Assembly: GCA_902586435.1 (NCBI GenBank)
Contig: CACIHJ010000003.1
Location: 1-64,000, forward strand
Reading direction: 5' to 3'
Source: an uncultured Bacteroidota bacterium
Lineage (GTDB): Bacteria > Bacteroidota > Bacteroidia > Flavobacteriales > Flavobacteriaceae
DNA length: 64,000 nt
The notes below the pieces were generated by a model. The model was not told the DNA's origin. It made no database searches and saw only the letters and a program-made list of their open reading frames with translations. Position 1 is the first letter of the stretch. Each line of letters begins with the position of its first letter. Positions 49,885 through 57,532 of the stretch are shown here, piece by piece. Position numbers and translations under genes: made by a program.

Positions 49885-50589
49885 CTAATCTATTTTTAGT
49901 TCTTCTCCAACTTTTAATCCGAATTTTTTCCTAAATACCCATACAAAAAAGTATAAAAGGGGAGTATCTAAAATTGCCACAATAACTTTAAATAAAAACC
50001 CTGATATTACAAGAACTAAAAACTTGTCACTAGGAATAATATCAGCAATTATTAATAATGAAACAATAGTTAATGTGTCCATTAATTGAGATGTAAAAGT
50101 AGAGAAGTTATTTCTTAGCCAAAGGTGTTTCCCTTTAGTTAATTTTTTCCAAAAATGATAAATTCTAATATCAATATACTGTGCAATTAAGTATGCAAAC
50201 ATTGATGCAAGTACTGCTAAAGGAGCATTCAGGAACACTTTATTAAAAGTTTCATCATTAATTGGAGAAGCTTCTATGGCAGGAACTTGACTGGATATTA
50301 GAATTAGTAAAATTGAAAAAATAGAGGCAAAAATACCAGTTGTTACTACTTGATTGGCTTTTCGTTTACCATAAATTTCTGATATTAAATCAGTTATTAA
50401 AAAAGTAAGAGGGTAAGGTAAAATTCCAACGGATAATTCAAAAAGCTTAACCCCATATATATTAATCTCAAAAGGGTACCAATAAAATATTTTTGTAAAA
50501 ATTAAGTTTGAGGCTACTAGAGAAGTTATAAATAATCCGGCGAGAATTAAATAAATTTTATTAGCTAGAACAATCTGATTTTTTTTCAT
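49885..50589 (-). CDS. Queuosine precursor transporter (YhhQ/VUT family)
   Basis: FPLTFLITDLISEIYGKRKAN-type motif (PYPLTFLITDLISEIYGKRKANQVV). ATG at 50589 preferred; track start 50646 overlaps the upstream gene. Confidence 0.88.
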   Translation of the reverse strand: MKKNQIVLANKIYLILAGLFITSLVASNLIFTKIFYWYPFEINIYGVKLFELSVGILPYPLTFLITDLISEIYGKRKANQVVTTGIFASIFSILLILISSQVPAIEASPINDETFNKVFLNAPLAVLASMFAYLIAQYIDIRIYHFWKKLTKGKHLWLRNNFSTFTSQLMDTLTIVSLLIIADIIPSDKFLVLVISGFLFKVIVAILDTPLLYFFVWVFRKKFGLKVGEELKID

Positions 50590-50605
50590 AATCGCAAATT
50601 TATAA

Positions 50606-51139
50606 TTAAAGATTGAAACTTTTTTGATAAAAATCCCATAATACAATTCCAGCTGCTACAGAAACATTAAGTGAATGTTTTGTTCCTACTTGAGGAATTT
50701 CAATAACATGTTTTGAAGCTTTTATAAATTCTTCTCTTACGCCTTCAACTTCATTGCCAAATACAAAACCATATATAGAGCCAGTAACTGGATGAAAATC
50801 TTGAATCTTAATTGATTTATCAGCTTGTTCTACTGCAGTAATTATGATATTATCTTTTTTGAGCTTTTGTATTAAGTCTTCAGGTTCTTTAATATATTCC
50901 CAATCTACAGAATCTGTTGATCCTAAAGCTGTTTTTTCCATTCTAAGGTTTTCTGGAGTTGCGGTTATACCGCATATATATAACTTTTTAATTAAAAAAG
51001 AATCAGAGCTTCTAAATATTGAACCTACATTATGGATACTTCTTATATTGTCTAATACAACTATAGCAGGAGTCTTATCTGCTTTTTTAAATTCTTCAAT
51101 TGATTTTCTATTTAACTCTGTATTTTTTAATTTACGCAT
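50606..51139 (-). CDS. TrmH/SpoU family RNA methyltransferase
   Basis: LDNIRSIHNVGSIFRSSDSF, FVFGNEVEGV, IPQVGTKHSLNVSVAAGIVLW. Confidence 0.93.
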   Translation of the reverse strand: MRKLKNTELNRKSIEEFKKADKTPAIVVLDNIRSIHNVGSIFRSSDSFLIKKLYICGITATPENLRMEKTALGSTDSVDWEYIKEPEDLIQKLKKDNIIITAVEQADKSIKIQDFHPVTGSIYGFVFGNEVEGVREEFIKASKHVIEIPQVGTKHSLNVSVAAGIVLWDFYQKSFNL

Positions 51140-51184
51140 ATAAGTAAAAATAAAAATATTTACTTTAGTAAAAATGCAAATATT

Positions 51185-53776
51185 GTGACAAAAGCTTCAA
51201 AAGTAACACCTTTAATGAAACAATACAATGATATTAAATCAAAGTATCCAGATGCAATATTATTATTTAGAGTAGGAGACTTTTATGAAACTTTTGGAGA
51301 TGATGCTGTTGTGGCATCCAAGGTTTTAGGAATTGTTTTAACTAAAAGAGGAGCGGGCTCAACAAGTGAAACAGAACTAGCAGGCTTTCCTCATCATTCA
51401 ATAGGGAATTATTTACCTAAGCTTGTAAAATCAGGTTACAGAGTTGCAATATGTGATCAATTAGAAGATCCAAAACTTACAAAAAAAATTGTTAAAAGAG
51501 GAGTCACCGAAATTGTAACTCCTGGTGTAGCATTAACCGATGGCGTTTTAGAACAAAAGGAGAATAACTATTTAGCATCAGTTTGTTTCTTAAAGGATAA
51601 ATGCGGAATGTCATTTATAGATGTTTCTACAGGAGACTTTTACTTAGCAGAAGGATCAGCAAAACTAGCAGATCAATTACTAACCAATTATGCACCAAAA
51701 GAAATATTGGTTCCTAAGCCATCAAAAAAAATATTTCAAGAATCATTTGATAAAGGATATAATTCATTCTTTCTTGATGATTGGGTTTTTGAAGAGTCTT
51801 ATGCAAAAAATAAATTGTTAACCCATTTCAATACTAAAAGCCTAAAAGGTTTTGGAATTGTAAACCAGGATTTAGCTCAAATTGCTGCAGGAGCGATAAT
51901 CCATTATTTAAACGATACAGAACATAATAAACTTTCACATATTAATCGTATTCAAAAAATTTATCCTGATGATTATGTTTGGATGGATAGATTTACAATT
52001 AGAAATCTTGAATTATTTAACTCAAATTCTCCAGGAGGATATAATCTTTCTGATACTATTGATGGTACAATAACTCCTATGGGTTCAAGAAAAATTAAAA
52101 ATTGGATAGCATTCCCTTTAGTTAAAGAGAAAGAAATTAAAAAAAGACAGGATCTAGTTAAATCACTTGTAAATAATGAGGATATATCAGAGACATTAAA
52201 ATATAATTTTGATAATATTATTGATATTGAGAGGGTAATGACCAAAATTGCTACATATAGAGTTAATCCTAGAGAGTTAGTTCAATTAGGGGATTCATTA
52301 AATAACGTATCAGAAATTAAAAAGCTTCTAGAGAGCTCCAAGTCTAAAGAGTTAAAATCTTTTGGTAAAAGAATTTCTAAAACTAAAAAGTATGTTGATA
52401 TTATCTATAATACATTAAATCAAGAAGCACCAGTTCAAATAAATAAAGGAAACGTAATAATTTATAATTTTTCTAAAGAACTAGATGATCTTAGATCAAT
52501 ACACAATTCAGGGAAAGAATATTTAGATCAAATGCTTGAAAGAGAAAGTGAAAAAACTAAAATTCCTTCTTTAAAGATATCTTTTAATAATGTATTTGGC
52601 TATTATATAGAGGTTAGAAATACTCATAAGGATAAAGTTCCGGAAGGATGGATAAGAAAACAGACTCTAGTTAATGCTGAAAGATATATAACAGAAGAAT
52701 TAAAATCATATGAGGAAAAAATATTGACTGCAGAAGAAAAAATTAAAGTCCTAGAGAATAAAATATATATTGAATTGTTAGATAAGCTTCAAAAAAGCTT
52801 AATTGATCTTAAAAATATAGCTAGCTGTATCTCAGAATTGGATGTTTTAAATTCATTTACTGAACAAGCAATTAAATTTGATTATATATGTCCAAAAATT
52901 TCTAAGGATCAAATCATTCAAATAAAAAATGGAAGACACCCTGTAATAGAAAGAAATGTACCTCATGGAGAATCGTATGTGCCAAATAGTGTTTTACTTA
53001 ATAAAAAACAGCAAATAATAATGATTACTGGGCCAAATATGTCTGGTAAATCAGCAATTCTTAGACAAACAGCATTACTTACTTTGCTTTCTCAAATTGG
53101 TAGTTTTGTTCCAGCAGAGGAAATGACATTTGGTTTAGTTGATCGGATATTTACTAGAGTTGGGGCAAGTGACAATATCTCTATGGGTGAATCTACATTT
53201 ATGGTTGAGATGAATGAAACAGCTTCAATCTTAAATAATTTGACAAAGTCAAGTTTGATTTTGTTAGATGAGATAGGGAGGGGAACAAGCACATATGATG
53301 GAATTTCTATAGCTTGGGCTATAGCTGAGTATTTACACGAACATAAAGACAGACCAAAAGTTCTCTTTGCTACTCATTATCATGAACTCAATCAAATGGA
53401 AAACCACTTTAAAAGAATAAAAAACTTTAATGTATCTGTGAAGGAGTTAAAAGATGATGTAGTATTTTTAAGAAAGTTAGAAAGGGGTGGGAGTGCTCAT
53501 AGCTTTGGAATTCATGTTGCAAAAATGGCAGGTATACCAAAGACAGTATTATCATCAGCAGTTAAAAAATTAGGTACTATGGAAAGAGCTAATGGCTCTT
53601 ATAAAAAAAATGATAGCAAATCAGATGACTTCCAACTCAGCTTTTTTGATATAGAGGACCCAAAAATGCAAGAGATAAAAAAAATAATAAAAGATTTAGA
53701 TATAGAAAGTTTAAGCCCTATTGAAGCCTTGCTAAAACTTAATCAAATTAAAAAAGAAATCGAAGATGAAAGTTGA
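51185..53776 (+). CDS. mutS: DNA mismatch repair protein MutS
   Basis: MKQYNDIKSKYPDAILLFRVGDFYETFGDDA, ITGPNMSGKSAILRQTALL, LLDEIGRGTSTYDG; GTG start in track. Confidence 0.97.
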   Translation: MTKASKVTPLMKQYNDIKSKYPDAILLFRVGDFYETFGDDAVVASKVLGIVLTKRGAGSTSETELAGFPHHSIGNYLPKLVKSGYRVAICDQLEDPKLTKKIVKRGVTEIVTPGVALTDGVLEQKENNYLASVCFLKDKCGMSFIDVSTGDFYLAEGSAKLADQLLTNYAPKEILVPKPSKKIFQESFDKGYNSFFLDDWVFEESYAKNKLLTHFNTKSLKGFGIVNQDLAQIAAGAIIHYLNDTEHNKLSHINRIQKIYPDDYVWMDRFTIRNLELFNSNSPGGYNLSDTIDGTITPMGSRKIKNWIAFPLVKEKEIKKRQDLVKSLVNNEDISETLKYNFDNIIDIERVMTKIATYRVNPRELVQLGDSLNNVSEIKKLLESSKSKELKSFGKRISKTKKYVDIIYNTLNQEAPVQINKGNVIIYNFSKELDDLRSIHNSGKEYLDQMLERESEKTKIPSLKISFNNVFGYYIEVRNTHKDKVPEGWIRKQTLVNAERYITEELKSYEEKILTAEEKIKVLENKIYIELLDKLQKSLIDLKNIASCISELDVLNSFTEQAIKFDYICPKISKDQIIQIKNGRHPVIERNVPHGESYVPNSVLLNKKQQIIMITGPNMSGKSAILRQTALLTLLSQIGSFVPAEEMTFGLVDRIFTRVGASDNISMGESTFMVEMNETASILNNLTKSSLILLDEIGRGTSTYDGISIAWAIAEYLHEHKDRPKVLFATHYHELNQMENHFKRIKNFNVSVKELKDDVVFLRKLERGGSAHSFGIHVAKMAGIPKTVLSSAVKKLGTMERANGSYKKNDSKSDDFQLSFFDIEDPKMQEIKKIIKDLDIESLSPIEALLKLNQIKKEIEDES

Positions 53777-53993
53777 TTTACATGGAATGCCTCATCCTGA
53801 GGCTATAGAGAAAGTAGAAGAAATCATGCTTTTAAATTCTGCTAAAGGGAGTGTTGATTTAACAGTAATTACAGGAAACTCACCTTCTCTTCAGAGTAAA
53901 ATTATTAATCAGATATGTGATAAACATGGTTTTGTTTATTACAAACCCCCTCATAATGCAGGTGAAATAGTAATTCAATATGAAAAAATTTAG
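53766..53993 (+). CDS. Minimal stand-alone Smr-domain protein
   Basis: DLHGMPHPEAIEKVEEIM and VITGNSPSLQSKIINQICDKHGFVYYKPPHNAGEIVI. Confidence 0.75.
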   Translation: MKVDLHGMPHPEAIEKVEEIMLLNSAKGSVDLTVITGNSPSLQSKIINQICDKHGFVYYKPPHNAGEIVIQYEKI

Positions 53994-55098
53994 AATTGTT
54001 ATTTTACTTTTATTGGTATTTGTAAACTCATGTTCTAAAGAGGATGAAATTAAATCACTTAATGAACTAGTAGATAGTCTGCAAAATAAAATTGCACAAC
54101 TCAACTCTGAAATTAATGATTATTCAAATCAAATAACACAACTGATTTCTCAGAATAATGTTTTTACAGTCCAGATTGAAGGTTTAAATAATCAATTAAC
54201 TGGCTTACAAAATAATATTCAAAATTATATTGATGAGATTCAAGTTCTTACTGAATCTAATGAATTACTTCAAAGTGAAAATAACACATTGACAAATCAG
54301 TTAACAGACCTTCAAGATCAGCTTTACGATATTCAATCTCAATCTGCAGAAAGTGGAATTTATATATTTAACCAAATTAATTTAACTGACCCTCCATTTG
54401 GAGGGACTATGTGGGATTTGCCCGATCTAATTACCTCGTCTGACTATACTGTATACTCTTCATCAGTATATCAAGGTGTAGAGACAAGACTATTTTATGA
54501 TAAGGCTATACCTGATTTTGTTAATTATCCAGCTCATATTTTTAAAGTAAATTTTGGTGATGGGCTTTCAGTTGATTTTGAGATCTATTCAGAATTTTCT
54601 GAACAAGAGGCAATTTCAATTGAACAAAAGTATGCTCCCCTTCTAGGTCAGCTAGGGAAAGAATTAAGAAAAAATATAAAATCAATAGAATTCTTAAAAG
54701 GAGATTTTGTAGCATCTGCCCAACGCTCAACAGATCTATCATATGCAAATATTACTTTTCATATTGATTGGTTAAATAACTCGGTTGAGACTAGGCCAGA
54801 TGGTGACAAAACAGAAGAATTACTTATTCATGAATCTGCTCACCTTTCAATTGATCCATATGTATATGATCAACAAGGATGGATAGATGCTGTTAGTTTA
54901 GATAATAATTATATTTCTACTTATGCAAAAGATAACCCTGACTCAGAAGATGTTGCTGAAACCTTTCAGGCATATATAGCTGTAAAATATTTTCCTGAAA
55001 GAATTTCAAATAGTTTAAGAGACACAATATTGTCTGTATGTTTAAATCGTTTTAAATATTTTGATTCATTAAACTTTGATTTATCAATTTATAAATAA
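53980..55098 (+). CDS. Coiled-coil lipoprotein with putative zinc-metallopeptidase domain
   Basis: Lipobox VNSC, heptad-rich region, HESAH motif (EELLIHESAHLSIDP) and downstream ISTYAKDNPDSEDVAETFQAY. Confidence 0.65.
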   Translation: MKKFRIVILLLLVFVNSCSKEDEIKSLNELVDSLQNKIAQLNSEINDYSNQITQLISQNNVFTVQIEGLNNQLTGLQNNIQNYIDEIQVLTESNELLQSENNTLTNQLTDLQDQLYDIQSQSAESGIYIFNQINLTDPPFGGTMWDLPDLITSSDYTVYSSSVYQGVETRLFYDKAIPDFVNYPAHIFKVNFGDGLSVDFEIYSEFSEQEAISIEQKYAPLLGQLGKELRKNIKSIEFLKGDFVASAQRSTDLSYANITFHIDWLNNSVETRPDGDKTEELLIHESAHLSIDPYVYDQQGWIDAVSLDNNYISTYAKDNPDSEDVAETFQAYIAVKYFPERISNSLRDTILSVCLNRFKYFDSLNFDLSIYK

Positions 55099-55126
55099 GT
55101 AAGGATTAAAATAGATAATAGTATCG

Positions 55127-55144
55127 TAAAATATTATAAATTTG
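55127..55144 (+). promoter_or_regulatory. Putative tRNA promoter block taaaatattataaatttg (-7 TAAATTTG at 55137-55144)
   Basis: TAnnTTTG match 7 nt upstream of tRNA-Gly; 18-mer identical to 13997-14014. Confidence 0.5.
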
Positions 55145-55151
55145 CATTCGC

Positions 55152-55223
55152 GCGAAAGTAGCTCAGGGGTAGAGCATCACCTTGCCAAGGTGAGGGTCGC
55201 GGGTTCAAATCCCGTCTTTCGCT
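55152..55223 (+). tRNA. tRNA-Gly (anticodon GCC)
   Basis: Acceptor GCGAAAG/CTTTCGC, anticodon arm TCACC-TTGCCAA-GGTGA, T arm CGGGTTCAAATCCCG. Confidence 0.95.
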
Positions 55224-55228
55224 CAATT

Positions 55229-55314
55229 GCTCGAGTGGTGGAATTGGTAGACACGTTGGACTTAAAATCCAATGAACAGCAATGTTCGTGCGGGTTCAAG
55301 TCCCGCCTCGAGTA
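55229..55314 (+). tRNA. tRNA-Leu (anticodon TAA)
   Basis: Acceptor GCTCGAG/CTCGAGT, anticodon arm TTGGA-CTTAAAA-TCCAA, T arm GCGGGTTCAAGTCCCGC, long variable arm. Confidence 0.95.
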
Positions 55315-55317
55315 CAG

Positions 55318-55345
55318 AAAAGCCTCCTTTTAGGGGGCTTTTTTT
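55318..55345 (+). terminator. Rho-independent terminator after the tRNA pair
   Basis: AAAAGCCTCC-TTTTA-GGGGGCTTTT stem-loop with T run. Confidence 0.85.
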
Positions 55346-55863
55346 GCTATTTCAATGTGAGCAAGGTGATGTCTTACATGCCATGCATACATTCCAACAT
55401 GCTCGTGAAGAAATATATTCTTATCTCTATTTGAATGATAATATGTTTTATTAAAATCTTCTTGAGAAAAAGTTTTTAATAGACCAACCCATTTTGAATG
55501 GATACCTTCAATTATGTTTAAACTATCTCTTACATCTAATGTGTTTGCGTCAGGAGTGGATAAGAACTCATCAACCTCATACATCTTCACATTTGGATTG
55601 TCTTCAAGAATTGTATGCTTTGTTCTTAAAAAAGCATAGGTATGAGTATCACACCAATGATGAATTATTTGGGCAATATTCATTCCTCCTTCTCTATATG
55701 TTTTTTTGAAATCTGATTCATTGAGATCTTTTATAGACTCTTTTAATATTTCTGCAAACGCTCCTAGTGTTTTCATATCCTCTGATGTTTTTGAAAAGTC
55801 AAACTCTAGATTAGCTTTGTATTTCCCAATTGGGAACTGCAGTTTTTCAATGTTTTCTTCCAT
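55330..55863 (-). CDS. DinB-like superfamily protein
   Basis: MNIAQIIHHWCDTHTYAFLRTKH and HVGMYAWHVRHHLAHIEIA, metal-binding His pattern. Confidence 0.85.
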   Translation of the reverse strand: MEENIEKLQFPIGKYKANLEFDFSKTSEDMKTLGAFAEILKESIKDLNESDFKKTYREGGMNIAQIIHHWCDTHTYAFLRTKHTILEDNPNVKMYEVDEFLSTPDANTLDVRDSLNIIEGIHSKWVGLLKTFSQEDFNKTYYHSNRDKNIFLHEHVGMYAWHVRHHLAHIEIAKKAP

Positions 55864-55867
55864 TATA

Positions 55868-56857
55868 CTATTTGTTAGTTGTTAAAATTTTTTTTACAAT
55901 TTCTCCAGAGTTGTCTTTATAATTAATATGTAATACTGTTGGAGAATTAATCCATTCTTTTATTTTTTCAATATAATTTAATGAGAATTCTTTTAATATT
56001 TGAATTCCTTCCTTTTCAAGAGCTGCTGCATTAAATTGCTGCTCTATTTGAGCTTTTACAGGTATTACAAGCATTGGTTTTCCTAAAAAAATTGCTTCAG
56101 ATGTTAAAGAGAATCCTCCAGCGCAAATTATTCCATAACATGAAGCTATCTTTTTTGTAAATAGATTATCAGAAATAGAATTGATACTTATCCCCTCTAA
56201 ATTATAATCAGAATTACTTTCATTTGTAAAGATTGTCCATTTCATTTTAACAGGTATCTCTTTAATTATATTGATAATATTATTTATCGAATATGTAGGC
56301 AAATAAATTAATATCTCATTACTAGTTGAAGTATTAATCTCTCTAATTCTGTCTCTAATAATTGGATCTAATATATTTTTATTATAGGGTCTGTAATGAT
56401 ATCCATATCCGACTTTCGATGGACAAAAAAGATTTATTGCAGAAAGAACTATTCTGCTATACCTTTTTGGTTTAGGAACATTCTTTGAATTAAGTACATA
56501 TTGATTACTTAATGCCACGCATTTAACTCCTCTTAGTATACAAGCCCATGCTGAAATTGGTTCATAATCACTTACTACTAAATCATAATTTTTTACAGGA
56601 GAATTAAATATATCAACTAAAAATTGAAAATAGTTGTTATAAAAAATTGTTTTAATCCAATTGATTGATCCAGATTTGGATGTAAAAAATTTAAAACCTT
56701 GGTAATGCTTTATAGGGGTTTTGTATGTTGGAAAATTATTAGAAGGTCCACTGGTTAATATATCTACTCTTGCCTTTTTAATAAATTCGGGGACTAGTTT
56801 TTGAGCACGAGAAAGATGACCATTTCCTTGTGTTTGAATAGCATATAAAATTTTCAT
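55868..56857 (-). CDS. Glycosyltransferase (MurG/GT28-like)
   Basis: MKILYAIQTQGNGHLSRAQKLVPEF, CYGIICAGGFSLTSEAIFLGKPMLVIPVKAQIEQQFNAAALEKEG. Confidence 0.82.
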   Translation of the reverse strand: MKILYAIQTQGNGHLSRAQKLVPEFIKKARVDILTSGPSNNFPTYKTPIKHYQGFKFFTSKSGSINWIKTIFYNNYFQFLVDIFNSPVKNYDLVVSDYEPISAWACILRGVKCVALSNQYVLNSKNVPKPKRYSRIVLSAINLFCPSKVGYGYHYRPYNKNILDPIIRDRIREINTSTSNEILIYLPTYSINNIINIIKEIPVKMKWTIFTNESNSDYNLEGISINSISDNLFTKKIASCYGIICAGGFSLTSEAIFLGKPMLVIPVKAQIEQQFNAAALEKEGIQILKEFSLNYIEKIKEWINSPTVLHINYKDNSGEIVKKILTTNK

Positions 56858-56901
56858 TTTTATTTAAAAAATATAAGATAGAAAATTAAGATAGTATTAA
56901 A

Positions 56902-57156
56902 TTATAAGGTCTCAATATATTCATGGAACGATTTTCCATAAACTTTTTTAAAATTTGCCTCAAAGCTCCTTTTAGAATTGAATCCACAAAGTACCCATAT
57001 CTTTTCAATTGACTGTGGGTCTTTCTTTACTAAAGATTTAGCAAGAGTTATTGCATAATTAACCTTGGAACGATTTATTTTTAGATTAACGTTTTCGATA
57101 TTAATTGGTTTTAGCGAGCTAAATATATGATAAAAAGTAATTAGTTCGACAAAAAA
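56902..57156 (-). pseudogene. AraC-family HTH domain fragment (no canonical start codon; not in ORF track)
   Basis: Open frame reads ...NRSKVNYAITLAKSLVKKDPQSIEKIWVLCGFNSKRSFEANFKKVYGKSFHEYIETL*, matching the second half of an AraC HTH. Confidence 0.7.
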
Positions 57157-57161
57157 CTAAA

Positions 57162-57455
57162 TTACATAAATGATTGAAGCTTCATAGCAAGACCTGTATC
57201 ACCCTTAATCTTTAGCTTTCCTGTCATAACAGCCATCATAGGATTAACTTTTCCATTTTTTAGATCTTCCATTAAAGATCCTTTCATGATAATAGTACAG
57301 TCAGACTCCATATCTTCTAATAATATTTTGTTTTCTGATCCAGTGCCATCAATGCAAATAGAATTATCATCTATTACAAATTTTATAATTCCACCAATTG
57401 GAGATGCATTCTTAGCTTTTTCTTGAAAATCGGCAAGTATATTTTCTTTGTCCAT
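57162..57455 (-). CDS. SCP2 sterol-binding domain protein
   Basis: IKFVIDDNSICIDGTGSENKI...GKVNPMMAVMTGKLKIKGDTGLAMKLQSFM. Confidence 0.88.
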   Translation of the reverse strand: MDKENILADFQEKAKNASPIGGIIKFVIDDNSICIDGTGSENKILLEDMESDCTIIMKGSLMEDLKNGKVNPMMAVMTGKLKIKGDTGLAMKLQSFM

Positions 57456-57476
57456 AATAAATTAGTTTATCTTAAG

Positions 57477-57484
57477 CAAAGTTA
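57477..57484 (-). promoter_or_regulatory. Bacteroidetes-type -7 element TAACTTTG upstream of SCP2 gene
   Basis: Reverse complement of caaagtta. Confidence 0.4.
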
Positions 57485-57492
57485 AAAAATCT

Positions 57493-57510
57493 AACTAATT
57501 TTAATTAGTT
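57493..57510. promoter_or_regulatory. Perfect inverted repeat AACTAATT-TT-AATTAGTT between SCP2 gene and fadB
   Basis: 8-bp arms, 2-bp spacer, in the divergent intergenic region. Confidence 0.45.
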
Positions 57511-57532
57511 TAGCACTTCCAATTATTTAGAA

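Noticed and set aside
55142-55454. ORFs 55142-55333 and 55272-55454
   Set aside because: They run through the tRNA-Gly/tRNA-Leu genes and the terminator; no coding evidence.
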